Shown here: positions 1 to 12,140 of the stretch, one piece after another
Layout of the letters: every line of letters begins with the position of its first letter
How positions within the stretch are numbered: position 1 is the first letter of the stretch
NCBI RefSeq assembly: GCF_910592395.1
Contig: NC_088320.1
Location: 12,462,501-12,522,500, forward strand
Origin: Lineus longissimus
Taxonomy: Eukaryota; Nemertea; Pilidiophora; Heteronemertea; Lineidae
DNA length: 60,000 nt
Direction: 5' to 3'
The notes under the pieces: model-generated
What the model was told of the DNA's origin: nothing
The model's database searches: none
The model's input: the letters and a program-made list of their open reading frames with translations, nothing else
Position numbers and translations under genes: made by a program

Positions 1-219
1 ACATGCAAAGAAACACTTATCATGCAAGCCGGTGTAAGTTGTGAATGACGGCACTACATAAGTCTGATAGCAACTGCATGCAGCCAGCCCTATTTGTCGC
101 CCGATAGGCTGACCCGGGAGGCTGACGCGGACGACTGCCCAGGGGGTCTATTAACAGTAACCGTAAGACACCATTCCTTACAATGTTGCATCCAAGATGG
201 AGATTACAAATGCACTTAC

Positions 220-1984
220 CCTTCGTTGAAGTTGTATTTAAGATCATTCCCTGCGTCCTCGATATTATATGCTGCACGTACCGCTGACTGAAATGAAAGA
301 ACAAATTATGACTGCTGATGCCCAGCTTTCTCACTCGATGAATTGGGCTTACTCTCACGTTCTGACATTGCTTTTATCAAGAGCTTAGAGGCAAGCGCGT
401 GTGCGGAAGGTGAGCAAATTGGAATCCTATTTCCTAGAATCAAAATGACCCCCCCCCCCCGCCCCGCATGCATTCTTATGTGCGGCGAAAATCATAGGCT
501 TACCTTGACTGCAGCGGGGACTTTGACCCTTGACTGCGAAGTCCTTTGGTCACCACCACGTAACAGCTCTAATATGGCATCAACTTTTTTGTCAATAGCT
601 GACACGCTGTTTTCAATTCTAGACATTCTTACTTCCACCTCTCTCAGCCTCTGCCTCTGCGCGTCGAATTTCTCTTTAACCTGCAAAATGAGTGGTATGC
701 GATTCACTAGAAAACCTGGACTGAGTAGACAGGTCCAAGTCAGGATGAACACTGCCGGGGGGGGGGGGGATAATAATTGATTCTATGCTGGTCACATGGC
801 GAATACAGAACACAAAAATGTATATGTACTGGGGATTCCAATAGAGTTTAAAGTGGCACATTCGACCCCTTCCCTGGATCTCATTGACACAAATCGCAAA
901 CAAATCCATTCCATATCTGACACATCAAACTTACAATATAATGGAAACACCCTCATGAGAGTAAGGGGTTCCGAGAAAGTGTTTTGACCCCCCCCCTTTT
1001 TACGTTAGCAGTGACCATAATCCGCTGAGAAAATCTTGATGATCCCAAAGAAGGGAAGTAACTTGGCCCTGTCTATATTGTGTGACACCCTCCCCCGCCC
1101 GCCCGCCGCCCCCGACCACTCGCACACGCCCCCGCTCAGCACTCAGGTCAGGACTAACGACGTTACAGAGTCTGTTTCATTCCAACCCAAGTTGATCTGT
1201 ACTAAATCAGATGTCAGTGCCAGAGAGACACCATTACCAGAGTATCAGTGACATTCTTATCTGCGTGATGTTGACATGTAAAAAAACTTCCAGTGACCTC
1301 TTAATAATCTAAACAGACTGGGGACACGGCTACATACAGTAGCCTACATTGTGTACAAAGATGCATGCAACAAAGGCCTGAGCTTTCTTCAAGCAAAATA
1401 GTTTGTTGGTGTGTAGAATCTTTATGATACACAGGGCGCCCCAGAAAAATGTTGGATGCTAAAAAGAGACAATAGGCGAAAACGGTAGCCTCCCCATAGT
1501 GGAAGGCGAGCCGGGAGGGGGATTAAAACCTAAGCCCCGAAAGCCTATATATAATAATGATTGTGGTCCTGTGAAGATACATTTTTGATGCCTAACATAT
1601 CATAGCAACAAGTAGCCTAATCCGCGCCCTTTAGGCCTAACCTGCCTTAGCAATAGTGTTGAGTAATAGTTTAAGAGACGAAGAAAAAGAAGAAAAAACC
1701 AACAGAACCAGGACTCCTTAAATACAGATGAAGGATGCTCCCTTCCTCTCACCCCCTCGATCCCTGCCGCCACAGTCTTATCGGTGCCCCCAACCATATA
1801 GTGGATGTTGAACAAGAAAATGCCTACTTACCCTTTCACCAAATCTTGCCAGAGCGTCGACAACCCTTATTGTCACAGCATCCTGGAACGACGAGTCATC
1901 ATCATCATTATCTATTAACGACTCGTCAATAGATCGGTTTGTTTTTGCAGTACTTCTTGGGGTGGAAGCATAAAAACGAGCCAT
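220..1984 (-). CDS. Coiled-coil accessory gene of the EnSpm-like element (3 exons seen, 3' end outside window)
   Basis: Three - strand exons fit together in phase: 1984-1832 (starts ATG, 51 codons, GTAAG donor), 680-504 (TTTTGCAG acceptor, 59 codons) and 287-220 (TTTCAG acceptor, GTAAG donor, phase 2). The product starts MARFYAST, has an acidic DDDD stretch near residue 30, then a basic-acidic heptad region (residues about 52-95, MSRIENSV...KKVDAILELL) typical of a coiled coil, then VPAAVK joined to SAVRAAYNIEDAG. An open frame continues toward position 1. I see no catalytic motif. It is divergent from the transposase gene at 2149 with 164 bp between the two ATGs. From memory, metazoan EnSpm-like elements often carry such a second coiled-coil protein, so I infer an element-encoded accessory gene, perhaps DNA- or transposase-binding. 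A host gene with a shared promoter is the alternative. The exon structure is well supported; the function is not. Confidence 0.55.
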
Positions 1985-2148
1985 TTTATACGAGCGAACA
2001 GTAAATTCTTAGTAGAATGGTAGACGAATGGCGCGCTATCCGTTGACACAATTACTAGAGGCCTACTGATTCAATTTCCCGCCTAAAAGAAGAGCTCCCG
2101 GATGTACGTGCGCCAACGCAGCAACTTTGATAATAAATTAGTTATAAG
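1985..2148. promoter_or_regulatory. Bidirectional promoter region between two divergent ATGs
   Basis: These 164 bp separate the ATG of the leftward coiled-coil gene from the ATG of the rightward transposase gene, so both 5' UTRs and promoters must lie here or overlap the exons. The stretch includes AATAAATTAGTTATAAG just before the right-hand ATG and no obvious canonical TATA box. The call rests on gene arrangement only. Confidence 0.4.
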
Positions 2149-5100
2149 ATGGAAACTGGTGGGAATGTAGCACGTGGAAAGCGGCGGCAGTGGGACTGGA
2201 AATTGTGTGAATGTTGTGACCAGACCGTCCCCAAAAGTACTTATTACGACCATTTGAAGAGGAGGAAACTTCTTCAATCGCATACGGATGAAAATGATGA
2301 TCTCTCATCGGAGGATGGACAAGAGAATTTGGTAAGTCTGTTGTCTCGGACTCAATACCTTCTCAAACCTGTGCCTCAGACACAAGACTCACTCCTCTCG
2401 GGGAAATACCTAGGACTACACTTGACCATTTAAGACTTATTTTGGTGGCGGGTGGGGGGGGGGGGATTCAGAACAGAAAAAATGAAGTAGGCCTATATCC
2501 CCGGTGAAAGCTAGAGGTGCTTTAGATCTGACCCATACAGTTATTTGTCTTGCCTGCAGTCGTGTATTTTACTGTAATATCATAATTTTATAATTAATGT
2601 AGCACCTTAATCACAATATATTACCCTGTGTAGCCGGTAAAGCTCACCCATCTAACTTATTTTCTCATAGGAAGACGTGGCGGCCGACGACGACCAGGCG
2701 CTTAGTGGTGAAGCGTCCCAGGGGGAGGCTGCAAGTGATGAGGAACCATCAGGCATTTCTGGAGATGATTCTTCAGATGAAGAACACCTTTTAATGGCAG
2801 GTGACGAGGAGGTACGTCGAAGTTTCCTTTTGCCTCAAACCAAGTAGCCTATACCCCATGCCGCCACTTTATCCAATTTTCTTCCCTTTCTCTGCCCCCC
2901 CCCCCCCCCCCCCCCCCCATCATAATCTATGGTCACTAAATACCAGGATTGACGACTGAAATTGCTACATACTTTTATTGATCAGTTTATTAAAGTGCAT
3001 CCAATTATTTTCAGGATGATGGAACATGGCTTCTAGACGGAGGAGAGAGACATAACGAGGAGTCAGAAGAAGACAACGCTGATGATATGGAACGCCTTGA
3101 AGAAGGGCCACCAGTAACTGAAAAACGCTGCAGAATTATTAGATTTATTTTATTTCTGATACTTCGGTGGCAATGCTTGTTCAAACTTTCAAACACAGGC
3201 CTTCTTTTGCTGATGCGTGTCCTAAAAGCTGTGTTTGGATATATAGCTGCGGCACTTCATTCAGAAGCTTTGGCTAACCTGGGAAAGGCATTACCACATA
3301 CATGGTACAGCATAATGCTCTTATTGGGTATGAAGGATGACTGCTTCATAAAATATGTTGTATGCCGTAAGTGCGGTTCCATATACTCCTATGAGCAAGC
3401 AAGTGTTCGGGATGCTGCCGGTCGGCTAAAACCAGGACGGTGTTCATATGTTAAGTTCCCAAATCACAGGAATCGTAACTCAAGGAAAAAGTGTGGTACT
3501 CTATTGATGAAACGTGTGAGGTCGATTTGTCAAGACGCATACCTCAGACCCAAACTAATATACTGCTACAGAAGCATAAAAGACAGCTTGCAAGCCTTGA
3601 TGACTGATTTGGATTTTCTCAAGAACTGTGAACAATGGCGTGAAAATTTTGTGGGCACTACTGATGGCACAGTTCTTAAGGACATCTATGATGGAAAGGT
3701 CTGGAGGGATTTCCAAGAACTTGATGGGAAACCGTTTCTTTCCGAACCCAACAACTTCGCTCTGATGCTCAATGTCGACTGGTTCCAGCCATACACTCAC
3801 AGTCAATACAGCTTAGGAGTTATTTATCTAAGCATAATGAATTTACCAAGGGAACTCCGATTCAGACCTGAAAATATCATTGTTGTTGGGATAATCCCTG
3901 GTCCACATGAACCAAAACACAACATAAATCCTTATTTGAAACCATTGGTTGACGAACTTCTTCAACTGAAGGATGGATTAAGAGTGAGAAACACCCATTC
4001 CTTCATCGGTTCGAGTAAGATAAAGGCTGCTTTGCTATGCGTAAGCTGCGACATGCCAGCTATTCGAAAATGCTGTGGATTCCTAGGTCATAGCGCCACA
4101 TTGGGTAAGAACACCGGACGAATCATCACTTATAAGCATGTCAAAAAACTCACTGCCATCTAACCTCTCAATTGGCCACGGGTGGGGGATGATGCGAAAA
4201 CCCCTTCCCCGTTGTCCCTATTTTTCATTTCAATCTACCGTGTGCTCAATCTTTTTTTTTTGGTGTAATAAACAGACCCGGCCCTCTAATTCCTTGTTCA
4301 GCCTCTTACTAGTATCTGAATGAGCCACTTGAGAGAAAGTTGAATATTACTCTTACATGTAATATATGTATATATCTTTTTCTCTGTATAGGATGTCATA
4401 GATGCCTCAAGATTTTCCCTCGAAAAGGATTTGGAGACAAGCCCAATTATGCAGGCTTTCAGCAGGAAGAATGGCCGATGAGAGATAACGATGAACACAA
4501 GAGGAAGTCTGAAATGGCAAGAGACGCCGACTCACAAGCTGAAAGGCAAACTATTGAGAGTCGATACGGAGTGCGATACAGTGAATTACACCGTCTACCA
4601 TATTTCAAGCCAGTAACCTTTTCAGTAGTAGATCCGATGCATAACCTTTTGCTTGGGACAGCAAAGCGCGTAATCAAAACATGGAAGAGCCTAAAAATCA
4701 TCACAGATGATGATTTTAAAGCTATACAGAAGAGAGTCGACGCCTTAAATGTACCGAGAGACATTGGACGTATTCCCCGTAAAATATCCAGTGGTTTCGC
4801 TGGTTTCACTGCCGATCAGTGGAAGAACTGGGTTTGTGTTTACTCTTTGTTTGCATTGAAGGGAATTATTCCTGACCAACATTACAGAATTTGGGCGTTG
4901 TTTGTTAATGCATGCAGAAAAATGTGCCGGCAAGTAACAACAATCCAAGATGTCTGTCAAGCGCATGATTTCTTGAGAGCCTTTTGTAAGAAATTTCAAA
5001 CAACCTATGGAGAGGAACAGTGTACACCGAACATGCATATGCATTTACATCTAAAAGAGTGCATGGATGATTATGGCCCAGTCTATTCTTTTTGGTGTTT

Positions 5101-5878
5101 CAGTTTCGAACGTTTTAACGGAATGCTTGGCAACTTTCACCTTAATAACCATGACATTGGGGTGACGATGATGCGGAAATTCCTGCAGTTTCAACAAATA
5201 AAGCAGATGGAAAGTACTGATGATGAACTGCTCAGTAGTGGTTTACTCGATGTCTTCTCAGCCACTCAGACAACGGGTGGCACAATAAACGAAACAACCA
5301 CTGGGCATGGCATGGTTGATTCTTTGGTCGAAATACCACCGATCAAAAGCATATTTCTCTGCCATGAGCAAGTTAGGCAGCTGACTGCCTTGTTGCGCAG
5401 TCGTATGCCCGACGACGATTTAGCTGTATCATTCTCGGCATATTCATTTTCAAGAGTTCTTGTGGGTGGAGTTTATTTAAGTACGGAAAACTATCATAGG
5501 ACTGAAAGTTTGTCCCACGTATTAGCGGAATATCCCAGTGTCCATGAACTACAGGAACCTGACGACATAGAAATTCGACCCGGTTGCATACAAGAGTTTC
5601 TCCGAATAAGTGCCACACGTCTCGACGACAGGGGAAACATCATTGAGAAATTGCCGTTTCATGTTGTGGACATTGCTTGGTTCCAATCTCACCCGAATGT
5701 TGGACATTTTGGCCGGCCAGTCGAGGTCTGGCGTCGCACGCTAGAAAACACCAGCGATGATCAGTACATCATGATAGAGAATGTTGCATGCAGATGCGCC
5801 CACGCCAATTATAAGGTTGATTTTGGAGACATCCGTGAGACAGTAAAGGTCTTGGTCCCACTTCTAGGAAAAAATTAA
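2149..5878 (+). CDS. CMC/EnSpm (Tnp2-like) transposase, 4 exons, intact
   Basis: Exons 2149-2331, 2671-2811, 3015-4104 and 4392-5878 join with GT/AG borders in phases 0, 0 and 1, giving 967 codons including the stop and no internal stop. The N-terminus has a zinc-finger-like CECC...YYDHLKRR segment (residues 20-40), followed by an acidic linker. Exon 3 has CRKCGSIYSYEQA (zinc ribbon-like), TTDGT (Asp325) and NVDWFQPY (Asp363). The exon 3/4 junction rebuilds GHSATLG|CHRCLK, a motif of the Tnp2 family that confirms the splice. Exon 4 has VDPMHNLLLGTAK (Asp552) and the HLHLKECMDDYGPVYSFW block typical of the C-terminal half. The role is cut-and-paste transposition of its own element. The intact frame suggests recent activity. 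Terminal repeats were not located; the left end is probably outside the window. Family assignment is from recognised motifs, and the catalytic Asp choice is inferred. Confidence 0.85.
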
Positions 5879-6184
5879 TAGTGGACATGCCTTGGGCGAT
5901 TTAATTACTATACTAGCTTGAGTAGGGTCGGTGCCCTTTTCAGATAACTGTCCTTTGTGTTTAAATATCTGCCTAAACCTTTTTTCAATGTCATCATTTG
6001 TGGACTTACAAGCAATTCGGCGGAGATACAGCTGATATGGCCAAACAAGGTTCCATGCAACTCACATCAAGCTAGAAGAAAGGTACATGTATTCTACAAA
6101 ACTCCGAGGTTACAACATGTACATGCACAGGCTCATATAGCCTAAAATCAAGGATCCTTGCCTACATTTACAGTACATGCGCTT
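5879..6184. other. Convergent intergenic gap between transposase and kinase stops
   Basis: About 300 bp separate the two convergent stop codons. The gap is AT-rich and must hold both 3' UTRs or the end of the transposon. I found no clear terminal inverted repeat or AATAAA signal in it. Confidence 0.4.
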
Positions 6185-8000
6185 TTATACAACACGGTCA
6201 ATCAAATCTAATATCCTAGGTACCGAGGGCCGATCGGCTACATCCACTTCGGTACATTTTTGGATGATAGTTTTTAATTCTACCGCATTTGCCAGAGTTA
6301 GTCCCCTTTGTTTATGGGCTGATAGGATCTTGCGGACAAGATATCCAACAGAATAAACATCACTTGCAGTGGACGGAGTGGCTGTTCCTGCAACTACCTC
6401 AGGGGCAACCCACGGATATCGTTCTTTGTACAGGGCCTGATCTGCTATTGACATGGTCTTCTTCTGTGCCTTGCTTATGCGGCAGCTTTTGCCAAAGTCG
6501 ATGATCACTATGTTAATACTACCAGCTATTTCCTCAATGATTACATTGTCATATTTCAAATCGTTGTGAATAAATCCACTACAGTGAATTTCATTTAGTC
6601 CCTTACACACTTGCTCTACCACTGTTTTCCAGTCAATTTCTGAAATTTGCGGTGTCTTCCCAGATAACACCGAACAAATCGTGGTAGATATGAAATCTAT
6701 GCCATGGAAAGACGTAATGAGCTTATATGGAATTTCATCAAATGAAGCTCCAATCAAATAGGGCAAATGATTCGAGGCCTTAAGGTGTAGCAGTGCGGTT
6801 GCCTCCTTCATCACTTCATGTCGTACGCGGCGATTGTCCAGACCATCGTGCTTAAAACGTTTCACGGCTACCGTCATGCCTCGGAAAGTCTCTAACGTGC
6901 ATTCGCCATAAGATCCATGGCCAAGTATGGACCCAAGAGGATGCGCCGAGAGCTGTGAAGCACCAATGTACAGTGAAGGTGGCAACTGAAGAGATCTATT
7001 CATAGTTTGCATAACACATTCTAACTCCTTCACCAATCGTTCCTTTTCCAGCCTTTCCCGGCGGTACATGTTTAGGGCAGACCGCAGATTTCTTTTCAAA
7101 GAGGCATCTGCGTCACAAGCTTTGTTGTGGCCATTAATTAGCGATTCTTCCTTGCTTACTCCCTCCTTCATTCCTAGGCCGTAATACCATGTTTTTCGAT
7201 CGAATCCTGTATTTCTTCTTACCCCTTGACCGCCGAATTCTCGCTGTATAAGTCTACCTAGCTCTATCTTGCTAATTATGCCAACTTCATTTTGGTGCAT
7301 TTCCTGAACTGTCTTGCATGGAACTTTCGATGATCTCAGTGGAACAAATTTATCTTGTAGCCTGAAAGTAGAAATGAGGCGAGTATGCTAATGCACTATA
7401 AAAAATTAACTCTTCTGATACATCTCATGGATGTGACAAGGATGGGGAGGGGGGGGGGGGGTATGGGGGTGTTGGAAACAAAAATCTCCTGATTGTGTGC
7501 ACTTGTGAGGGTTCATCCTCCATTCATCTATCCAGACCCCTATAATAGGCCTACTCAAAATTGTGGACAAACCTCTGTGGTTGATACTCAATAATAGTTG
7601 TTTGCATGAGCGTCCACTGCACGATATTGTATTTAACTCAGATACTGAGAAATTGCGTCATTGGGCGATTGTCATATTTTCTTCGGATCATGACGTTTTC
7701 CTCACACCAGCACCATGTGGAGGGACCTGCACCATGTGACAAAAATCTCAAAGATATCTCTTGCAACCCTACATGTAGCAGCAGTAGCCTCACATGCATA
7801 TGACCTACTGTATACACTGATGCCAGCTGCTGGAGACATATTAAACTGACATGACATATGCTCTACAAGCCTCACATTGCCGTATATATATATTATAAAC
7901 GCCTAAAAGCTTACCATGCCACTGTCCTTTTCTGTGTTTCGGAGAGGTAGACGTGGGGTCTAGCTTTTCGACAAGTTTCCATTCTTGTAGACGGCTCCAT
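6185..8000 (-). CDS. RFX-type winged-helix plus TKL-like protein kinase fusion
   Basis: Exons 8000-7915 (ATG GAG CCG...) and 7361-6185 join at a phase-2 GTAAGC/TTTCAG intron to give 420 residues. Residues about 18-90 read as an RFX-type winged helix: TVAWLQDKF...VPCKTVQEM...ELGRLIQREFGG...RKTWYYGLG matches the RFX pattern (Trp-Leu start, VPR-like step, GKLIRxxF core, YHYYGI-like wing), and the domain spans the splice junction. Residues 115-145 are charged and coiled-coil-like. The kinase follows: glycine loop GHGSYG (176-181), VAVK with Lys196, HNDLKYDN with Asp296 (Asn in place of the usual Arg of HRD), DFG 317-319, APE 348-350, and a usual C-lobe. All catalytic residues are present, so it is probably an active Ser/Thr kinase. 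An in-frame exon start at 8004 also allows splicing from upstream exons (10967-10821). Whether it is a host gene or transposon cargo cannot be settled here. Confidence 0.75.
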
Positions 8001-8039
8001 TTGGCTCAAACCCGGAAGATGAACAACGAGAATGAAATA

Positions 8040-9125
8040 CTGCAAAATACTGCAAGGTATTCCCAATCCCATAATTCCGCTTAACCGCATGACACCCACA
8101 TGACAAAATACAACGAAATACCATGGTAGGATAACAGAGTTTTCTTGATTTGTCTTGTGTTAGCATAACAGAGGATATTCTGGTTAGAATACAAAAATAC
8201 CGTGTTCAGGATAACGGAGTATTCTGGGTGTTGTCCCTTGTCAGAATAACAATGCATAACTGCGGAATCTAAGTTCCAGAAAAGTGGAGACATCTGGGGA
8301 TTCAGTACGTGTTTATAACAGTATTATCACATTTTCGGCCTGTATTCGAGTCAATCCCAGAATTCCGCTTAACCGAATGTCATCCGCATGAGCGTATACA
8401 GCAAAATACTGCCGGGTGTTCTATGGTTCACACTTCGATGATGGCATTATTGCAGGGAGTGTGAAGCAAACGTTTGGTCACTTCAGCAGCATGACCAGCT
8501 GGTAATGAGTCAAATGCATCACGAGATGCATAGCAAAAATATAGAAGCTCGCCGTATTATACATTTGTATATTATTTGGTAACATTATTCTGCGTGGCTT
8601 GCTGAGGATCTTAATGGACCAGACTAACAAACTCCGAATTCGTGTATTTTATTAGAGAGTTAAATTCAAATAGGCCTACAAATGATAAAATATCATAATT
8701 ATTTCTTCTGCGCACTGCTAATAGAAGTGCATGGGGGACCCAGTTTTACAATGTTGAAGATTTTGAAAGCAACTTCTCTACCACGCCCTGAAACTTCGGA
8801 TTGAGATGACTTGACCTTAGGAGCCTAAAGTGCTACATGTAGATACTATGTTTATCTATTTGGGTGTCAAACATTAATCGTCGGCTTCCCATTATGCCAT
8901 AACGTTATGCTAGGATAGTATTCCATTAGATTTCCTCAGGCATAGCATACCATAGTTATAAATACTGAATACTGACTATGGGATACCAGGAGCACCGTAT
9001 ATACCATGTAATACTGATTCAGTATAACATAATTTGGCATAACACAGTATACTAAAAGAATAACAAGGTATTTACTGAGAATGCTGATCACAGCATAACT
9101 ACAAATACACAGCATTCTAACCCGT
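8040..9125. repeat. Degenerate ATAACA/AGTATTC-rich repeats in an intron
   Basis: Two diverged direct copies of a segment with ATTCCGCTTAACCG lie at about 8080 and 8365. Around and after them are many variants of ATAACAGAGTATTCTG and CATAACACAGTATAC in both orientations, especially 8110-8245 and 8890-9125. No coding potential was seen. Confidence 0.5.
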
Positions 9126-9324
9126 TTCGTGCAGTGCTGGTGGCCAAGTTGAGAAGCAGATCGGACCGAAATTCAGCACCAGAGGTTATCTGATACAGAC
9201 GGTTATATGTACCAAGTTTCAAATTCATAGCTTTGGCAGAGAAACGTGCCATAGTTACACTCAAACGGCCAATTTACGCCACTCTGTCCTCTGCGACCTT
9301 GAAAAGTAGGTCAAATTAAAAACT

Positions 9325-10180
9325 CATCAGACAGTGGAAGAGAAGTTTCAAAATTAGAAGCGTTTGCAATTTTGTAAACTGGTTGTCAAAATTGCAAACT
9401 CTCCTGAGAGCCATCTATTGGTGCTAGTTCATCCAGCAGTCGGTGCAAATGCCAAAAATCAGCACTCATCTCTTGGCCAAAAAATGAAATTTATAACATG
9501 ACTAGGTAAATCATTTATGATCAAAATAGAAAGAAATGGGGAGTACATAGTTTATAACATTGATTTGGAATAAATAACATACAGATTAGAACACGGAAGG
9601 CAATATTATGAAGTGGCTGGATGCCAAAAAAGTACCCCTCTCCCAGGAAGATTGCTGGGGGAGGCTGGATTGTGTTTAAGGAGGTTGGGTGACTATTGGA
9701 AACCAAACTAGAATACTATCAGAAACTTTTCGCCGCATGAATTTTTTTTCTACCGTGGCGATTTTTTTTGATAGAGCATTCAATGGCTTTCGCTTGTGGA
9801 ACAAGGTTGGGTTTGAATCTTCAATTTTTCTCATTAACTCTTTGGGTGCCTGATCCAGATGGTGAATTCATCGTGTTCTTTATGGACCCATCTTGCCATT
9901 TAGTTAGTAACCATGGGAGTAAAATCTTCCTGTGTGTGTAAAATTACCTGTTTTTGAAGAATCACCTTTTGAATCTTAATATCTTATTATTTTTGAGGAG
10001 TTGTCAAATTTTGAAACGTTTTCAAATTTGACAACTATGGAGTTTACAAATTTAACAACTCTCAGAATGGCAAAACTAGCACCAATAGGTGGCCCTGGCA
10101 ACAGTTTCAAAATTTTAACATGGGTTGTCAATTTTTGAAACGTTTTCAATTTTGAAACCTCTCTCCTACTGTCAGATATA
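9325..10180. mobile_element. Non-autonomous DNA element with about 105-bp imperfect inverted repeats
   Basis: The left arm (about 9325-9430) and the reverse complement of the right arm (about 10074-10180) share CAGACAGT-GAAGAGAAGTTTCAAAATT-like ends, a middle GGTTGTCAAAATT block and the inner word CTATTGGTGCTAGTT. The interior has no transposase. Flanking duplications were not resolved. The size and arms suggest a MITE-like element within the intron of the host gene. Confidence 0.55.
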
Positions 10181-10820
10181 TGATGTATCCTTGCTATGAG
10201 TACCTACCACAAAAGTTTTATCGAAAACAAGTCATTAATATGCGAGATATCACACTTTTTAGATATCCACATTCGGCCCCCTGGCAGTGCCTGGTGGCCA
10301 AGATCTCATTGCGCATGGGCACAGGGTACTTCGTCTTAAGTTATTTTTGCGAGCCAAACTTGTTATTCTTGTTCCCAGGGTATTTTCTTGCTCGATGAGG
10401 TTGATGATACCCTGGATTCGATGTTGGGGTTATAATGTGTGATTCGCCGCCAAAAAATTACTCCTAAACTACCTAAAACACAGTTCAACAAGTAATGTCT
10501 TGTCAAGAAAACATTTTTCATCATGAAGATATGTCATTTTTGTCGTTTTTACTTTACCAAAGACATAATAGATCTTCTGAATGTCACGCTAAACGGTTTT
10601 AAAACGTACATTGGTGGTTCACTGAATTACTGTACGGTTGAGTGTTGCGCATTTTAAACCGATCTGAATGCGTATTCGGCCCAGTGTGACGCAACCATTC
10701 TGAAAGCGGTTTAACCAATTCGTATTCCCGAGAGCACACTACGGAATTCAGTTTCAATTCGCATTCAGTGTGAACACAGAAAATATGACTTAGGACGTTC
10801 GATTATTTACACGTACTTAC

Positions 10821-10967
10821 ATGAATTCAACTAGAAAGATTCTAGCAAAATGCTGGAAAAGATCTACGAATGTCCCCTCATTCACTTCTAAGTTACTGGG
10901 TGATGCCTTTCTCAGGACTTTATTCACTTTGGTCAGGAAGGTGTCAATCATAACAAAGGTGGGATCC
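10821..10967 (-). CDS. Internal exon of a host-like gene (exon B)
   Basis: The exon has a strong CTTTTTCAATCTTTTCAG acceptor and a GTAAGTACG donor, is 147 nt long, and is entered and left in phase 2. Joined to the exon at 18137-17654 it reads SKSW|DPTFVMIDTF...KVLRKASP...FARIFLVEF without a stop, so the two are consecutive exons. The 6.2-kb TTAA element sits in the intron between them. It can splice in phase to the exon at 8004-7915 or 7361, which would make it the N-terminal part of the RFX-kinase protein. I do not recognise the domain, which looks helical and charged. Confidence 0.6.
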
Positions 10968-11394
10968 CTGAAAAGATTGAAAAAGAAGAGTCACAACTAA
11001 ACTGCTGAGGATTCATTCCACTATTAAAACAATAACCATCAGACTATGACTAATGTTCGCCTAGTCTGGTTCACTCTGGTTGGAGGTGCTGATTATCAAT
11101 ACGGATTTGCGAGATGGTGCCAATTGATACGATGCAGTTGTGGTTGATTACAGCAATTAATTAGGCCTCGTGGTTGCGTTAGACTAGAGGGGTTACTTTG
11201 CTGTTTGGGACCGACAAAGCTGGTGGTCGCGGTCTGGGTACCGGGGTGGTCGTGTTAGCGAGGGCCAGTTAGGGAATTAGAGAGCTGAAAAACATTCGGG
11301 ACCGGTGAATTTTGGTCGTGTTCGCAGGGTGGTCACGTTACTGAGGACAGTGAGGTGGTCGCCGACTGGGGTTCCACTGTATTAAATATATTAA

Positions 11395-12140
11395 GAGCCA
11401 GTTTTTATAAGAGTCAGGCAGGTGGTGATTCATGACCCTCTCAGATTTGTTCCTAAATTTTTTTATTGGTAGATATATGTTAATAACGGACGGAAATCAC
11501 ATTTTCTATCCTCAATAGGGTCCGCTTTTTTTTTAGGGGCCCCTGGAATATTGGGGTCAAAATGGGCCTAAATGGCAAAATAACCAAAATGTGGTTTTCA
11601 AATGCTGGTATTTCTGTGCGCCCTTAGTGAGCCACACAGATTTTCATGCGTGTAAGTCTATTGGGTATTGACTTTCAGAAAATGTGAAAATTTTGGCGGC
11701 TGACTTAGGGCGCAGCCCATAGGTGGCGCTGCAAAATGCGACATTTCGAAATTACACACACCTTCAGAGAGGTTGTGTGGTTTGCGCCCTAAGTCAGCCA
11801 GGGTGTTTCATGCGTATTATGATACATTAGCACCTACTGCTTTGATTTAAAGGAAATTTACAGCGGCTGACTTTGGGCGCACAAGTATAGGGGGCGCTTT
11901 TTGCCGCCGAAAGGTGAAATTACCACCTTTTCGCACAGCAAGTTCTCCATGCGCCCTAAGTCAAAACTGATCAAACATAGCTCAACTAGTCACCCAGCAT
12001 CTCTAGTACCAGTGGTTAGGAGGGTTTCATGGCTGATTTGCGTATTAACCCTTTTTGCACCGTTTTTTGTCGGGACACTAGACAAAAAGGCTGAAAATGG
12101 AATTTTGTAAACTTTCTCCGATATTCATAAAACTTACAGG
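11395..12140 (+). repeat. Left long terminal inverted repeat of the TTAA element
   Basis: This is the inverted counterpart of 16867-17623. Shared words include GGACGGAAATCACATTTTC, GGGGCCCCTGGAATATTGGG and the inner CTCCGATATTCAT. Beyond 12140 similarity fades but patches persist to about 12240. Confidence 0.85.
11617..11963. promoter_or_regulatory. Array of five alternating TGCGCCCTAAGTCAGCC motifs (left end)
   Basis: Motif copies lie at 11617-11633 (+), 11698-11714 (-), 11783-11799 (+), 11865-11881 (-) and 11950-11963 (+). Centres are 81-85 bp apart and orientation alternates. The same array is mirrored in the right repeat. I infer transposase-binding sites; the regular spacing is about eight helical turns. 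Confidence 0.65.

Noticed and set aside
343-780. 145-codon + strand ORF
   Set aside because: It overlaps, antisense, the well-supported - strand exon 680-504 and has proline/serine-rich low-complexity content, so it is a shadow.
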